The position numbers were made by a program, and so were the translations under genes. A DNA stretch of 64,000 nt. Source: Rhizobium sp. GN54 (lineage in GTDB: Bacteria; Pseudomonadota; Alphaproteobacteria; Rhizobiales; Rhizobiaceae). Shown here piece after piece: positions 17,372 through 26,536 of this stretch; within the stretch, counting starts at the first letter, position 1, and every line of letters begins with the position of its first letter. The notes beneath the pieces were generated by a model, which made no database searches, was not told the origin of the DNA, and saw nothing but the letters and a program-made list of their open reading frames with translations. The DNA is taken from assembly GCF_021026345.1 (NCBI RefSeq), contig NZ_JAJNCZ010000001.1, forward strand, positions 930,001-994,000, in the 5' to 3' direction.

Positions 17372-18178
17372 TCAGGGTTTGAGGTCGGGCGCGATCCGCG
17401 CGATCCGCTCGAGAATGGTTTGAAGGTGGCCGCGAAGCCGCTCCGCCTTGCCCGCGTCGTAGGCGAAGGGCGGTGCTTCCGCCGCAAGATGGGTCGACTG
17501 GGCCAGTTCCATCTGGATGGCGTGGACGCCCGTTTCCGGCTTTCCGTAGTGCCGCGTCGTCCAGCCGCCCTTGAATCGGCCGTTGAGGATCGCGGTGTAA
17601 CCTTCTGCGCGCGTTGCGACTTCCACGGCGGCCGTTTCGACCTCCGGCGCGCAGGTCCGGCCCATGTCGGTGCCGATGTTGAAGTCCGGCAGCCTGCCTT
17701 CGAAGAGGAAGGGAATGTGCGCGCGGATCGAGTGGCAATCGTAGAGGATGGCGACGCCGTGGATGGCCTTCACCCGTTCGATCTCGGCCGCGAGCGCCGC
17801 GTGGTAGGGCGCGTGGAAGGCGCTGAGCCGCGCCACGATGTCCTCGCTCGTCGGCGCCTGACCCTCGTTCCAGATCGCGTTGCCGTCGAAGTCGGTCTCC
17901 GGCACGAGGCCGGTGGTGTTCTGGCCGGGATAGAGGCTCGCACCCGCCGGATCGCGGTTGGCGTCGATGACGTAGCGATGAAAGGTGGCGCGGACGGTCG
18001 TGACGCCGTCCAGCAGGCCGTCATAGAGGTCGTGGATGTGCCAGTCGGTATCGGCGAGGATCTTGCCGGTGCCGTTGAGGCGCGCCCAAATGTCGGCGGG
18101 GACCTCCGTGCCGGTATGCGGAAAGCCGAGGATGACGGGAGAGGTGCCCCGGCGGGTTTCGACGACGGGGGTGGTCAT
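17372..18178 (-). CDS. hutG: N-formylglutamate deformylase
   Basis: HutG hydrolyses N-formylglutamate to glutamate and formate, the last step of the five-step hut route that also needs HutF. The 268-residue protein shows the family features [18 protein letters not shown]-like turn ([15 protein letters not shown]), [17 protein letters not shown] and [10 protein letters not shown]. The ATG at 18178 follows AAGGAG. A paired palindromic repeat separates it from hutH upstream; hutU follows closely downstream. Confidence 0.93.
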   Translation of the reverse strand: MTTPVVETRRGTSPVILGFPHTGTEVPADIWARLNGTGKILADTDWHIHDLYDGLLDGVTTVRATFHRYVIDANRDPAGASLYPGQNTTGLVPETDFDGNAIWNEGQAPTSEDIVARLSAFHAPYHAALAAEIERVKAIHGVAILYDCHSIRAHIPFLFEGRLPDFNIGTDMGRTCAPEVETAAVEVATRAEGYTAILNGRFKGGWTTRHYGKPETGVHAIQMELAQSTHLAAEAPPFAYDAGKAERLRGHLQTILERIARIAPDLKP

Positions 18179-18215
18179 GCGGAAGTCTCCTTGGCGAACC
18201 GGTGGAGGAAAGTCG

Positions 18216-18393
18216 CCCTCATCCGGCCTGCGGCCACCTTCTCCCCGCTGGGGAGAAGAGGGTGCTTGCCGGAGCGGCTGCGCATGAGATCGCCGTCTTG
18301 CGCATCGAGCGGGTGCATTGGAATGGGCCGGTGCAGCCCGTTCCCTCTTCTCCCCGGCGGGGAGAAGGTGGCCCGTAGGGTCGGATGAGGGGG
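18216..18393. repeat. Paired palindromic repeat between hutG and hutH (RIME-like)
   Basis: Two units face each other: 18216-18262 begins CCCTCATCCGGCC and contains CTTCTCCCCG-CTGGGGAGAAG; 18343-18393 contains CTTCTCCCCGGCGGGGAGAAG and ends CGGATGAGGGG. The same sequence type, better conserved, is at 41581-41724. The form recalls rhizobial intergenic mosaic elements. It lies inside the hut operon, downstream of hutH. Confidence 0.75.
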
Positions 18394-18418
18394 GCCTGAC
18401 GGCACAACGGCAACCATC

Positions 18419-19954
18419 TCACCCCTCCAGCGCCGGCAGGATGCCGGCGGAGACAGCGCCGTTCAGCGCCCCGGTCCTCACCAGTTCGCCCGCCGCTGCC
18501 AGATCGGTCGCCATGTAGCGGTCCACCTCCAGCGTCGGCACCACGGCCCGCAGCGCGTCGATCGCCTTCTGCAGTTCCGGGCTCGTGGAAAGCGGCGCGC
18601 GGAACTCTACGCCCTGTGCCGCCGTGATCGCCTCGATGCCGATGATCGAAAACAGGTTCTCCGTCATCTGCAGCAGGCGCCGCGCGCCGTGGCAGGCCAT
18701 GGAGACGTGGTCCTCCTGGTTGGCGGAGGTGGGCGTGGAATCGACCGAGGCGGGGTGCGAAAGCTGCTTGTTCTCGCTCATCAGCGCGGCCGAGGTCACC
18801 TCGGCGATCATCAGGCCGGAATTGAGCCCGGGCTTCTTCGCCAGGAACGCTGGCAGGCCGTAGGAGAGGGCGGGATCGACGAGGAGCGCGATGCGGCGCT
18901 GCGAGATCGCGCCGATCTCGCAGACGGCGAGCGCGATCTGGTCGGCGGCGAAAGCGACCGGTTCGGCATGGAAGTTGCCGCCGGAGACGACCGAATTGTC
19001 CGACAGCACCAGCGGGTTGTCGGTCACCGCATTGGCCTCGATCTCCAGCGTGCGGGCGACCGAGCGCAAGAGATCGAGGCAGGCGCCGTCCACTTGCGGC
19101 TGGCAGCGGATGCAATAGGGGTCCTGCACGCGCTCGTCGTTGTCGATGTGGCTCTGGCGGATCGGCGAGCCGTCCAAGAGCGCGCGCAGGGCGGCGGCGG
19201 TGTCGATCTGGCCGCGGTGGCCGCGCAGGGTGTGGATGTCGGGATGGAACGGCGCGGACGAGCCCATCGCCGCATCCGTCGAAAGCGCGCCGGTGATCAG
19301 GGCTGCCTGCGAGGCGCGGTGGGCGCGGAAGAGGCCGGCGAGCGCCAGTGCGGTGGAGGCCTGCGTGCCGTTGATCAGCGCCAGCCCCTCCTTGGCCGCG
19401 AGTTCGACCGGGACGAGGCCGGCTGCGGCCAGCGCCGCCGCGCCCTCCATCCGCCTGCCGTCGAAGAAGGCCTCGCCGTGACCCATCATCACGGCTGCCA
19501 TGTGCGCGAGCGGCGCAAGATCGCCCGAGGCGCCGACCGAGCCTTTCTCGGGAATGACGGGGATGACGCCCTTGTCCTGCATCGCTTCAATCAGCCGGAC
19601 GATCTCGATGCGCACGCCCGAGGCGCCGCGCCCGAGCGAGACGAGCTTCAGCGCCATGACCAGCCGGACGATGTTGTCAGGCAGCGGCGCGCCGACGCCG
19701 CAGCAATGCGACAGGATCAGGTTCTTCTGCAGCGTCGCGACGTCGGCGGCGTCGATCTTGATCGAGGCGAGTTTGCCGAAGCCGGTGTTGATGCCGTAGA
19801 CCGGCGCATTGCCGGCGGCGATCTCGGCGATGCGGGTGGCGGCCTTCTCGATCCTGGCGTCGAAGGTGGGATCGAGGCGGGCGGGTTCGCCCGTCCAGTA
19901 GATGGTCTCGAGATCCTTCAGCGGCACGGAGCCGGGGTGCAGGATGATGGTCAT
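18419..19954 (-). CDS. hutH: Histidine ammonia-lyase
   Basis: HutH removes ammonia from L-histidine to give urocanate, the first step of the pathway. The 511-residue size is typical. The MIO prosthetic group should form from Ala142-Ser143-Gly144 in [16 protein letters not shown]; other family marks are [11 protein letters not shown] (54-64), [15 protein letters not shown] and the C-terminal [17 protein letters not shown]. The ATG at 19954 follows GGAGAG; a longer upstream frame overlaps hutI and is not family-like. It follows hutI by 40 bases. Confidence 0.97.
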   Translation of the reverse strand: MTIILHPGSVPLKDLETIYWTGEPARLDPTFDARIEKAATRIAEIAAGNAPVYGINTGFGKLASIKIDAADVATLQKNLILSHCCGVGAPLPDNIVRLVMALKLVSLGRGASGVRIEIVRLIEAMQDKGVIPVIPEKGSVGASGDLAPLAHMAAVMMGHGEAFFDGRRMEGAAALAAAGLVPVELAAKEGLALINGTQASTALALAGLFRAHRASQAALITGALSTDAAMGSSAPFHPDIHTLRGHRGQIDTAAALRALLDGSPIRQSHIDNDERVQDPYCIRCQPQVDGACLDLLRSVARTLEIEANAVTDNPLVLSDNSVVSGGNFHAEPVAFAADQIALAVCEIGAISQRRIALLVDPALSYGLPAFLAKKPGLNSGLMIAEVTSAALMSENKQLSHPASVDSTPTSANQEDHVSMACHGARRLLQMTENLFSIIGIEAITAAQGVEFRAPLSTSPELQKAIDALRAVVPTLEVDRYMATDLAAAGELVRTGALNGAVSAGILPALEG

Positions 19955-19994
19955 TGCGTTCTCTCCGGTGCGGCGGAAGGGCCGCCATTCGATC

Positions 19995-21242
19995 TCAGCG
20001 GCCGCGATAGACGCGCCGGTGAAGCGGGTTGAAGCCCATGCGGTAGACGAGCTCGGCCGGCTGGCCGATGTCCCAGAGCGCGAAGTCGGCCCGTTTGCCG
20101 GCCTCGAGCGTCCCGATTTCATGAAGCAGTCCCAGTGCACGCGCTGCCTCGCGCGTGGTGCCGGCGAGGCATTCCTCGACCGTCATGCCGAACAGGGTGG
20201 CGGCCATGTTCATCGTCAAAAGCAGCGAGGTCAGCGGCGAGGTGCCGGGATTGTTGTCGGTGGCGATCGCCATCCGGACGCCATGTTCGCGAAACAGCGC
20301 GATCGGCGGCTTCTTCGTCTCGCGGATGAAATAGAAGGCGCCGGGCAGGATCACCGCGACGGTGCCCGCCTGCGCCATGGCCATGGCGCCGTCGGCGTCG
20401 GTATATTCTAGGTGGTCGGCCGAAAGCGCGCCATAGGAGGCGGCAAGGGCCGCACCCGAGAGATTGGAAAGCTGGTCGGCATGCAGCTTCACCGGCAGCC
20501 CGAGTGCGCTCGCGGCATCGAAGACGCGGGCGATCTCCGCCGGCGAAAAGGCGATACCCTCGCAGAAGCCGTCGACAGCGTCGGCCAGTCCCGCTTCGGC
20601 GATGGCCGGCAGCATGTCGGAGACGACCTTCTCGATGTAGCCGGCCTTGTCGCCCTTCATCTCCGGCGGCAGCGCATGCACGCCGAGGAACGTCGTGCGC
20701 ACGGTGACGTCGCGCAACGCGCCCAGGCGGCGCGCTGCGCGCAGCGCCTTCGTTTCGTTGTCGCGGTCCAGCCCGTAGCCGGACTTGATCTCGACCGTGG
20801 TCACGCCTTCGCCGATCAGCGCGTCGAGCCGCGGCAGGCTCTCCTCGACCAGCCGGTCCTCGGAGGACGCCCGCAATGCGCTGACGGACGAGACGATGCC
20901 GCCGCCGGCGCGGGCGATCTCCTCGTAGGACGCCCCTTCGAGGCGCATCTCGAATTCGTTGGCGCGGGTGCCGGCATGGACGAGATGGGTGTGGCAGTCG
21001 ATCAGGCCGGGGGTGATCCAGCGTCCCTCGCAATCGACCGTCTCTGCCAGCCGCAGGGCCGCGGGAAGCTCCGCCTCGGGGCCGGCATAGGCGATCTGTC
21101 CGTCGCGCACGGCGATCACGCCCCGTTCGACGATCCCCATGCCCGGAAGGGAGGGGGAAAAGGTCGCGAGCTTCGCGTTCCGCCACAGCTTCGCCGTGTC
21201 GCTGCCGTTCGCTGATGTCGTCTCTGCGGGCATCTGGGACAT
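19995..21242 (-). CDS. hutI: Imidazolonepropionase
   Basis: HutI hydrolyses imidazolonepropionate to N-formimino-L-glutamate, the third hut step. The 415-residue amidohydrolase carries [14 protein letters not shown] (metal ligands His84 and His86), [28 protein letters not shown] and [10 protein letters not shown] with the catalytic Asp region. The ATG at 21242 follows AAGGAAAGAG. It is the first gene of the minus-strand hut run and is divergent from hutF over a short promoter region with a HutC-type palindrome. Confidence 0.96.
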   Translation of the reverse strand: MSQMPAETTSANGSDTAKLWRNAKLATFSPSLPGMGIVERGVIAVRDGQIAYAGPEAELPAALRLAETVDCEGRWITPGLIDCHTHLVHAGTRANEFEMRLEGASYEEIARAGGGIVSSVSALRASSEDRLVEESLPRLDALIGEGVTTVEIKSGYGLDRDNETKALRAARRLGALRDVTVRTTFLGVHALPPEMKGDKAGYIEKVVSDMLPAIAEAGLADAVDGFCEGIAFSPAEIARVFDAASALGLPVKLHADQLSNLSGAALAASYGALSADHLEYTDADGAMAMAQAGTVAVILPGAFYFIRETKKPPIALFREHGVRMAIATDNNPGTSPLTSLLLTMNMAATLFGMTVEECLAGTTREAARALGLLHEIGTLEAGKRADFALWDIGQPAELVYRMGFNPLHRRVYRGR

Positions 21243-21270
21243 CGTTTCGCTCTTTCCTTGATGCTAGATA

Positions 21271-21282
21271 ATGTATATACAT
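21271..21282. promoter_or_regulatory. Putative HutC operator between hutI and hutF
   Basis: ATGTATATACAT is a perfect 12-bp palindrome containing TGTA-TATACA, the form of site bound by GntR/HutC repressors. It sits 28 bases upstream of hutI and 51 bases upstream of the favoured hutF start, so one site could control both directions. HutC is normally released by urocanate. Confidence 0.65.
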
Positions 21283-21333
21283 ATTAATCATCACGCAAGG
21301 CTGATTTTGCGCCCGAGGATGGAGGACGATGCC

Positions 21334-22677
21334 GTGACAGCAATTTTCGCCGGGCAGGCGCTGCTGCCTGAGGGATGGGCCAGCAATGTTCGCATGACGC
21401 TGAAGGACGGCCTGATCGCATCGGTCGAGAAGGGCGTTGCGGCCGAACCGGACGACGAGCGCCATGGTGCGATCGTGCCGGGGATGGCCAACCTCCACAG
21501 CCACGCCTTCCAGCGCGGGATGGCGGGCCTCGCCGAGACGCGCGGGCCCGGCGGCGACAGCTTCTGGAGCTGGCGCACCGTCATGTATCGCTTCGCGCTG
21601 TCGATGACCCCGGAGCAGGTCGAGGCGGTGGCGGCGCAGCTCTACGTCGAGATGCTGGAAGCCGGCTTCACCCGCGTGGGCGAGTTTCACTATCTGCACC
21701 ACGATGCCGACGGCCGGCCCTATGCGGACATCGCCGAACTGGCGGCGCGTATCGTGGCCGCCGCGTCGGCGACCGGCATCGGCCTGACGCTGCTGCCGGT
21801 CTTCTACGCCCATTCCGGCTTCGGCGGCGCCGATCCCGGCGAAGGCCAGCGCCGCTTCGTCAACGATCCCGATGCCTATGCGCGCCTTCTGGCCCGCTGC
21901 CGGGACCTGACCGCCGCGCTGCCGGGCGGCATCACCGGCGTGGCGCCGCACAGCCTGCGGGCCGTCACCCCCGGGGAACTGGCCGCCGTCGTCGCGATGG
22001 CCGGCGACGCTCCCGTCCACATCCACATCGCCGAGCAGGTGAAGGAGGTGGAGGACTGCATCGCCTGGTCCGGCCGGCAGCCGGTGGAATGGCTTCTGGA
22101 CAATGCCCCGGTCGACGGCCGCTGGTGCCTGATCCATGCGACCCACATGAGCGACGCGGAGACCGACCGGATGGCGGCGTCGGGCGCGATCGCCGGGCTG
22201 TGCCCGATCACCGAGGCCAATCTCGGCGACGGGACGTTCCCCGCGATCCGCTTCGTCGCCGGTGGCGGCCGCTTCGGTATCGGCTCGGATTCGAACGTGC
22301 TGATCGGCCTTGGCGACGAACTGCGCCAGCTCGAATATTCGCAGCGCCTGCTGCACCGGGGCCGCAACATGATCGCCGCGCCGGGCGGCTCCACCGGCCG
22401 CGCCCTGTTCGACGGGGCGGCCGCCGGCGGTGCGGCCGCCCTCGGCGTCGGGACGGGGCTCGCAGCCGGCGCGCCGGCCGATTTCGTCAGCCTCCGTGCC
22501 CGACACGACCTCGACCTTGCCGGCGACAGGCTGCTCGACGCGCTTGTGTTCTCGGGCGGCGCCTTCCCCGACACCGTCTGGGTGGCGGGGAAGAAGCTGG
22601 TCGAAAACGGCCACCATGCCGCACGCGCGGCGATCGCAGACCGGTTCGCAAAAGTCATGCGAGAGCTTGCGGCATAG
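21334..22677 (+). CDS. hutF: Formimidoylglutamate deiminase
   Basis: HutF removes the imino nitrogen of N-formimino-L-glutamate as ammonia, giving N-formylglutamate for HutG. It is an amidohydrolase of 447 residues with NLHSHAFQRGMAG (His55, His57), FHYLHHDADG, GVAPHSLRAV, HIHIAEQVKEVEDC and GIGSDSNV. I choose the GTG at 21334 because GGAGG lies 8 bases upstream and the protein then begins MTAIFAGQALLPEGW like its relatives. In-frame ATGs at 21319 and 21271 lack a ribosome site, and the latter lies in the operator. Confidence 0.92.
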   Translation: MTAIFAGQALLPEGWASNVRMTLKDGLIASVEKGVAAEPDDERHGAIVPGMANLHSHAFQRGMAGLAETRGPGGDSFWSWRTVMYRFALSMTPEQVEAVAAQLYVEMLEAGFTRVGEFHYLHHDADGRPYADIAELAARIVAAASATGIGLTLLPVFYAHSGFGGADPGEGQRRFVNDPDAYARLLARCRDLTAALPGGITGVAPHSLRAVTPGELAAVVAMAGDAPVHIHIAEQVKEVEDCIAWSGRQPVEWLLDNAPVDGRWCLIHATHMSDAETDRMAASGAIAGLCPITEANLGDGTFPAIRFVAGGGRFGIGSDSNVLIGLGDELRQLEYSQRLLHRGRNMIAAPGGSTGRALFDGAAAGGAAALGVGTGLAAGAPADFVSLRARHDLDLAGDRLLDALVFSGGAFPDTVWVAGKKLVENGHHAARAAIADRFAKVMRELAA

Positions 22678-22716
22678 GCCCGTATGTGTCCGCCCGTCGC
22701 CTGGCCGACCTGCCTG

Positions 22717-23928
22717 TCAGGCCGATGGGCTCGCCGGATCCGGCCTGCGCGACCGGAGCAGCCGCAGGCCGAGCAGCACCAGCGCGGCCAGCGTCGCAGC
22801 ATAGCCGATGATGGGCCAGGCGGTGTCGCCATCCAGCATCGTCACCGCCAGCGTTCCGACGATGCCGACGATCAGGCTCTGGATGCAGAAATAGAAGGCG
22901 ACCGCCGAGCCGGCGATATCATCGAACTGCGCCAGCGCGCCGTTGGCCGTCACCGAGACGGTCACGACGATCCCGATGCAGACGACCCACATTGGAACGA
23001 TGAAGCTGACGAAGGACGGCGATCCGGAAAGCTCGCCGATGCCCAGAAGGGCCGCACCGCAAAGGATCAGAAGCATCCCGCGCGCCACGCATCCGGCGAT
23101 GCCCCATCTGGCGACGAAAGCCCTGGCGAAGCGTGTCGTCGCGACCATGACGAGCGCGACGGTGGCGAACGCCATGCTGAAACCGATCTCCGAAAAGCCC
23201 GTGCGTCCGATGAGAACGCGGGGCGCCGTCGAAAAGAAGGTGAAGAAGGTGCCCATCCCGGCGCTGAACGCCATTGTGTAGACCCAGAAGGCCGGACTGG
23301 CGAAGATCGGCAGCACCGATCGACGCGGGCTCGCCCGGTCCGGAGTAACCGTTTCGTGCCACCGGATCCCGGCGTTCGCCATGGCGACCAGCGCCAGCGC
23401 AGCCAGCGTGACGAAGATCGCGCGCCAGCCGAAATACGCCCCGATCAGCGCTCCGGCGACGGGGCCGAGTGCGGGCACGAACGCCAGAACGGCACCAAGG
23501 AGCCCGTAGATGACGACGCCTTCCGGCCGATCGGCGTAGACGTCCCGAACCGTCGCGAACGTTGCCACCATCGCCGCCGACGCGCCGATTGCCTGGAGGA
23601 TGCGGAAACCGACAAAGACTGCGGCGCCAGACGACGAGGCAGCGCCAAGGGAGGCGACGATGAAGATCGCCGCGCCGGCAAGCAGGACCGGCCGCCGGCC
23701 GATGCGGTCCGAGACCGGCCCGAAGATCACCTGACCCAGGCCCAGCACCACCATATAGAGGCTGAGCGTGAGCTGGATCACGGATGGCGTCGTGCCGAGG
23801 ATGTCGGGCATCGCTGGAACGACGGGGAGATAGATATCCATCGCCAGAGAGGCGAGGATGTCGAAGGGTGCCATCAGCAGCAGCGCTGCCGGCAAGGTAT
23901 AGGCCCACCTGGGGCGCGTGATAGTCAT
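22717..23928 (-). CDS. CmlA/FloR-like MFS drug exporter
   Basis: A 403-residue, 12-helix major facilitator of the DHA1 Bcr/CflA group. The N-terminal run LLLMAPFDILASLAMDIYLPVVPAMPDILGTT, the GPVSDRIGRRPVLL loop (70-83) and RILQAIGASAAMVATFATVRDVYA follow the CmlA (chloramphenicol) and FloR (florfenicol) exporters very closely, far more than general Bcr proteins. Export of phenicols is therefore likely, by resemblance. The gene lies on the opposite strand between hutF and hutC, unrelated to histidine use. Upstream it has a 9-codon leader and two hairpins (23936-24062), which suggests drug-induced translation. The start is fixed by an in-frame stop 9 bases upstream. Confidence 0.88.
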   Translation of the reverse strand: MTITRPRWAYTLPAALLLMAPFDILASLAMDIYLPVVPAMPDILGTTPSVIQLTLSLYMVVLGLGQVIFGPVSDRIGRRPVLLAGAAIFIVASLGAASSSGAAVFVGFRILQAIGASAAMVATFATVRDVYADRPEGVVIYGLLGAVLAFVPALGPVAGALIGAYFGWRAIFVTLAALALVAMANAGIRWHETVTPDRASPRRSVLPIFASPAFWVYTMAFSAGMGTFFTFFSTAPRVLIGRTGFSEIGFSMAFATVALVMVATTRFARAFVARWGIAGCVARGMLLILCGAALLGIGELSGSPSFVSFIVPMWVVCIGIVVTVSVTANGALAQFDDIAGSAVAFYFCIQSLIVGIVGTLAVTMLDGDTAWPIIGYAATLAALVLLGLRLLRSRRPDPASPSA

Positions 23929-23935
23929 GACGAAT

Positions 23936-24032
23936 CATCCGCTCGATTGGAAAAACCGGCGGCGTCTGCTCGTCAGCAATCGGATGTGACTGGCTTCACA
24001 GAACGCCGCAACAACAAAAATGTCGTTGCGGC
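23936..24032 (-). promoter_or_regulatory. Translational attenuator hairpins of the CmlA-like gene
   Basis: Hairpin A (24005-24016 with 24021-24032) has a 12-bp stem with one G-U pair and starts right after the leader stop codon. Hairpin B pairs CATCCG (23936-23941) with CGGATG (23981-23986), plus ATTG (23946-23949) with CAAT (23977-23980), and covers GAGCGGA, the likely ribosome site of the exporter. The 3' arm region of A (24004-24009) could instead pair with 23959-23964 in the loop of B. A ribosome halted in the leader would open A and could thereby free the ribosome site. The mechanism is inferred from cmlA and cat systems. Confidence 0.6.
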
Positions 24033-24062
24033 CTATTTGTCTGCTGACTTGCCGGCTCCCAT
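24033..24062 (-). CDS. Leader peptide MGAGKSADK of the CmlA-like gene
   Basis: A 9-codon frame, ATG at 24062-24060 and TAG at 24035-24033, is preceded by GAGGT at 7 bases. Its product MGAGKSADK shares Met1, Lys5, Ala7, Asp8 and Lys9 with the cmlA leader MSTSKNADK as I recall it. In that system chloramphenicol halts the ribosome near codon 8, with alanine as the penultimate residue; Ala7 here fits that rule. The peptide ends exactly where a hairpin begins, 104 bases upstream of the exporter start. Confidence 0.65.
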   Translation of the reverse strand: MGAGKSADK

Positions 24063-24305
24063 GCCGATGACCTCATGCCTGAAAAAGAAGGGTTCACCTC
24101 TATCTGATGCCTCCCGGCACCGCAAGACGCCTCGACTGAGCGCCGTTTTGCACCGCCGTGGTTGCAGGCCGGCCCAGAATCGTGATGCTTCGTTCGGTGG
24201 CCTCGCGCGGATACGATGGCCGGCGACGGCGGCGTCCGTCGTTGCGGCCGCCGGAGATCTCACGCCGAGCGTGGCGCGCCCGAAGAATGCGGATGGAACA
24301 GGGGC

Positions 24306-25055
24306 ATGGACAACACCACCGATCCTGCGCTGACGCCGAAGGAGCCCTCGCTGCACCGGCGTATCATGGAGGACGTCGAGGGGCGGATCATGTCGGGCGA
24401 ATGGCCGCCGGGGTATCGCATCCCCTTCGAGCATGAACTGACCGCGCAATACGGCTGCTCGCGCATGACCGTCAACAAGGCGCTGACGGAACTGGTCAAG
24501 CGCGGCCTGATCGAGCGCCGGCGCAAGTCGGGAAGTTTCGTCACCCGCCCGCATGCGCAGTCGGCGATCCTGGAGATCCACGACATCGAGGCGGAGGTCC
24601 GCTCGCTGGGCCTGCCATACCGCTACCAGCGGCTTTCCCGTTCGGAGCGGACGGTGCGGGCGGCGGACCGCAAGCTGCTGGACCTGCCGGCCGGCGCCCG
24701 GGTCGTCGATCTCGTCGTGGTCCACCATGCCGGTGCGCGCCCCTTCTGCCTGGAGGAGCGCACGATCAGCCTTTCGGCGGTGCCGGAGGCGGCGGCGGAA
24801 GAATTCGAGCAGGCGCCGCCGGGGCAATGGCTGCTGAGCCAGGTGCCGTGGAGCGCTGCCGAGCATCGCATCCGCGCCGTGGCGGCCGACCGGCGCGTCG
24901 CCGACCTGCTGCACATCGCCGACGGCGCGGCCTGCCTCGTCATCGAGCGCCGGACCTGGAGCGGCGGCGCCTATGTGACGCATGTGCGTCTGACCTATCC
25001 GGGTGAGAGCCACGAACTGGTCGCGGAGTTCGCGCCGAACCACCCGAAGGCCTGA
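24306..25055 (+). CDS. hutC: GntR/HutC family histidine utilisation repressor
   Basis: A 249-residue regulator. The GntR winged helix occupies about residues 15-85 (FEHELTAQYGCSRMTVNKALTELVKRGLIERRRKSGSFV), and the UTRA effector domain about 100-245, ending LTYPGESHELVAEFAP, typical of HutC. It should repress hut genes by binding TGTATATACA-type sites, such as 21271-21282, and be released by urocanate. The ATG at 24306 follows AGGGGC. Unlike most hut clusters it is separated from hutF, here by the drug exporter on the other strand. Confidence 0.9.
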   Translation: MDNTTDPALTPKEPSLHRRIMEDVEGRIMSGEWPPGYRIPFEHELTAQYGCSRMTVNKALTELVKRGLIERRRKSGSFVTRPHAQSAILEIHDIEAEVRSLGLPYRYQRLSRSERTVRAADRKLLDLPAGARVVDLVVVHHAGARPFCLEERTISLSAVPEAAAEEFEQAPPGQWLLSQVPWSAAEHRIRAVAADRRVADLLHIADGAACLVIERRTWSGGAYVTHVRLTYPGESHELVAEFAPNHPKA

Positions 25056-25089
25056 GACGGCGGCCGGAGCGCTGCCGTGCCCGCCCGCC

Positions 25090-26451
25090 TCACTCGATCA
25101 CGACGATCGAGGATTCCTTCTTCCAGCGGGCGCTCGAGGATGCGTATCCCGATCCGGCGGGGCCCGGGCGCGTCAGCGTGATGAAGTCGGTGCCCTTGCC
25201 CGTCTCGCCTTCGGTGCCGGTGTCGGTGATCGTCAGCGAGGCGCCGTCGCCGACGAGGCCCTCGATCTCGCCGCGCACCTCTGCGGCAATGTCGATCCGC
25301 CCCAGCGCTTCCAGGATCGGATCCGACGCGCGTGCCGAGAATGATCCGGGCTCGGCGATGCCGAGGCGCTTGCGCGCCGGGGTCGAAAGCGCATTGTCCA
25401 TCGTCACCCCGAACCAGTCGAGATCGTCGCCGCCGGCGGATGTGCGGGCGAGCAGGAAATGCGTGCCGAGTTCTGCGCGCTCCTCGCGGATCGTCACCGG
25501 CGCCTCCAGCAGGGTGACGAAGTCCTTGCGCACCGACAGCTGGCCGTTTGCCGGCAGGTCGCGGCCGGCCTTGCGGAAGACGGCCTCGATCAGGGCAGGG
25601 CTCGCCGCCCCGTCGGCGGTCATCCCTTCCGCGGTCTGGAAAGCCTTGATGGCAATAGCGGTCTGCTGGCCCGCCACGCCATCGGCCGGGCCGGCGTCAT
25701 GGCCGAGTTCGCCGAGCAGGGCCTGCAGGTCCTTCATGGTATCGCGCGGCGTCGCCCGCGTGATAAGGATGCGGATTGGGTCTCCGGACGGCCGGTACAT
25801 CGGCTTTGCCTGCACCGGCGGTGCGGCGACGCGCATCGCCACCTCGACGCTGTCGCCGGTCGGGTCAGGCAGAGTCGGGCCCGGGATCGTCAGGTCCGGA
25901 ATCGTCGGACCCAGGATCGTCGGACCCAGGATCGTCGGGCGCAGGGGAGCATCGGAGAGCAGTTGCCTTTCCGGCTCGGCGCCTTCGGGCTGGAAGAGGG
26001 CAGGGTGCTCCACCCGGTGCGGTGCGACGTCGGCGCTGTTGACGAGGACATGGCCGCCGCGCCGGGTCAGGCGATAGAGCATCCTGGCGAAGTTGTCCGG
26101 CATGCGCACGCAGCCGTGCGAGGCCGGATAGGCCGGCACGTGGCCGGATGCGTGCAGGGCGATCCCGGACCAGGTCAGCCGCTGCATGAACGGCATCGGG
26201 GCGTCGTCGTAGATGTTGGAATGGTGCATGCGCTTCTTCTCCAGGATCGAGAAGATGCCGGTGGGGGTCGCATGCCCCTCCTTGCCGCTGGACACGTTCG
26301 AGCTCGCGACGACGGTGTCGCCGTCATAGACCTTCAGCGTCTGCCGGTCGCGCGAGACGATGATCTGCAGCGGTCCCTCGATCGTTCCGGCAAGTGCCGT
26401 GGATGAGAGGAGGGCGATAAGGCCGAACCCGGCTGCGAGGCGCAAAAGCAT
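25090..26451 (-). CDS. L,D-transpeptidase with peptidoglycan-binding domain
   Basis: A 453-residue exported enzyme. Residues 1-21 are a signal peptide; 27-138 form a YkuD L,D-transpeptidase domain with His100 and the active-site SHGCVRM (Cys114), which makes 3-3 peptidoglycan links or attaches proteins to the wall. A Pro-rich linker with GPTIL-type repeats (171-198) leads to a peptidoglycan-binding helical domain (about 235-295, ALLGELGHDAGPADGVAGQQTAIAIKAFQ) and a Ser/Thr-rich tail. The ATG at 26451 follows GGGAAAC. It converges with hutC. The catalytic assignment is firm; the wall substrate is not known. Confidence 0.88.
   Translation of the reverse strand: MLLRLAAGFGLIALLSSTALAGTIEGPLQIIVSRDRQTLKVYDGDTVVASSNVSSGKEGHATPTGIFSILEKKRMHHSNIYDDAPMPFMQRLTWSGIALHASGHVPAYPASHGCVRMPDNFARMLYRLTRRGGHVLVNSADVAPHRVEHPALFQPEGAEPERQLLSDAPLRPTILGPTILGPTIPDLTIPGPTLPDPTGDSVEVAMRVAAPPVQAKPMYRPSGDPIRILITRATPRDTMKDLQALLGELGHDAGPADGVAGQQTAIAIKAFQTAEGMTADGAASPALIEAVFRKAGRDLPANGQLSVRKDFVTLLEAPVTIREERAELGTHFLLARTSAGGDDLDWFGVTMDNALSTPARKRLGIAEPGSFSARASDPILEALGRIDIAAEVRGEIEGLVGDGASLTITDTGTEGETGKGTDFITLTRPGPAGSGYASSSARWKKESSIVVIE
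25858..25941 (-). repeat. 15-bp tandem repeat in the transpeptidase linker
   Basis: About five degenerate copies of a 15-base unit (GGACCCAGGATCGTC on the plus strand) encode GPTIL/GPTIP/DLTIP-type pentapeptides. The frame-preserving unit could change copy number and so vary linker length. Confidence 0.7.
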
Positions 26452-26536
26452 GTTTCCCGTCCCTGACGCAATACATGGGAAGGCGCCGAGGATAGGCCCT
26501 GGATTTTAAGAATCCTTTTATGCCCGGCAGGGCGCG

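Noticed and set aside
18179-18418. CRISPR-like repeats between hutG and hutH
   Set aside because: The repeats are two facing units of a palindromic element, not regularly spaced direct repeats with unique spacers.
20119-22617. Long minus-strand frame spanning hutI and opposite hutF, about 830 residues
   Set aside because: It crosses two well-identified genes and their shared promoter in the wrong frame; no recognisable domain.
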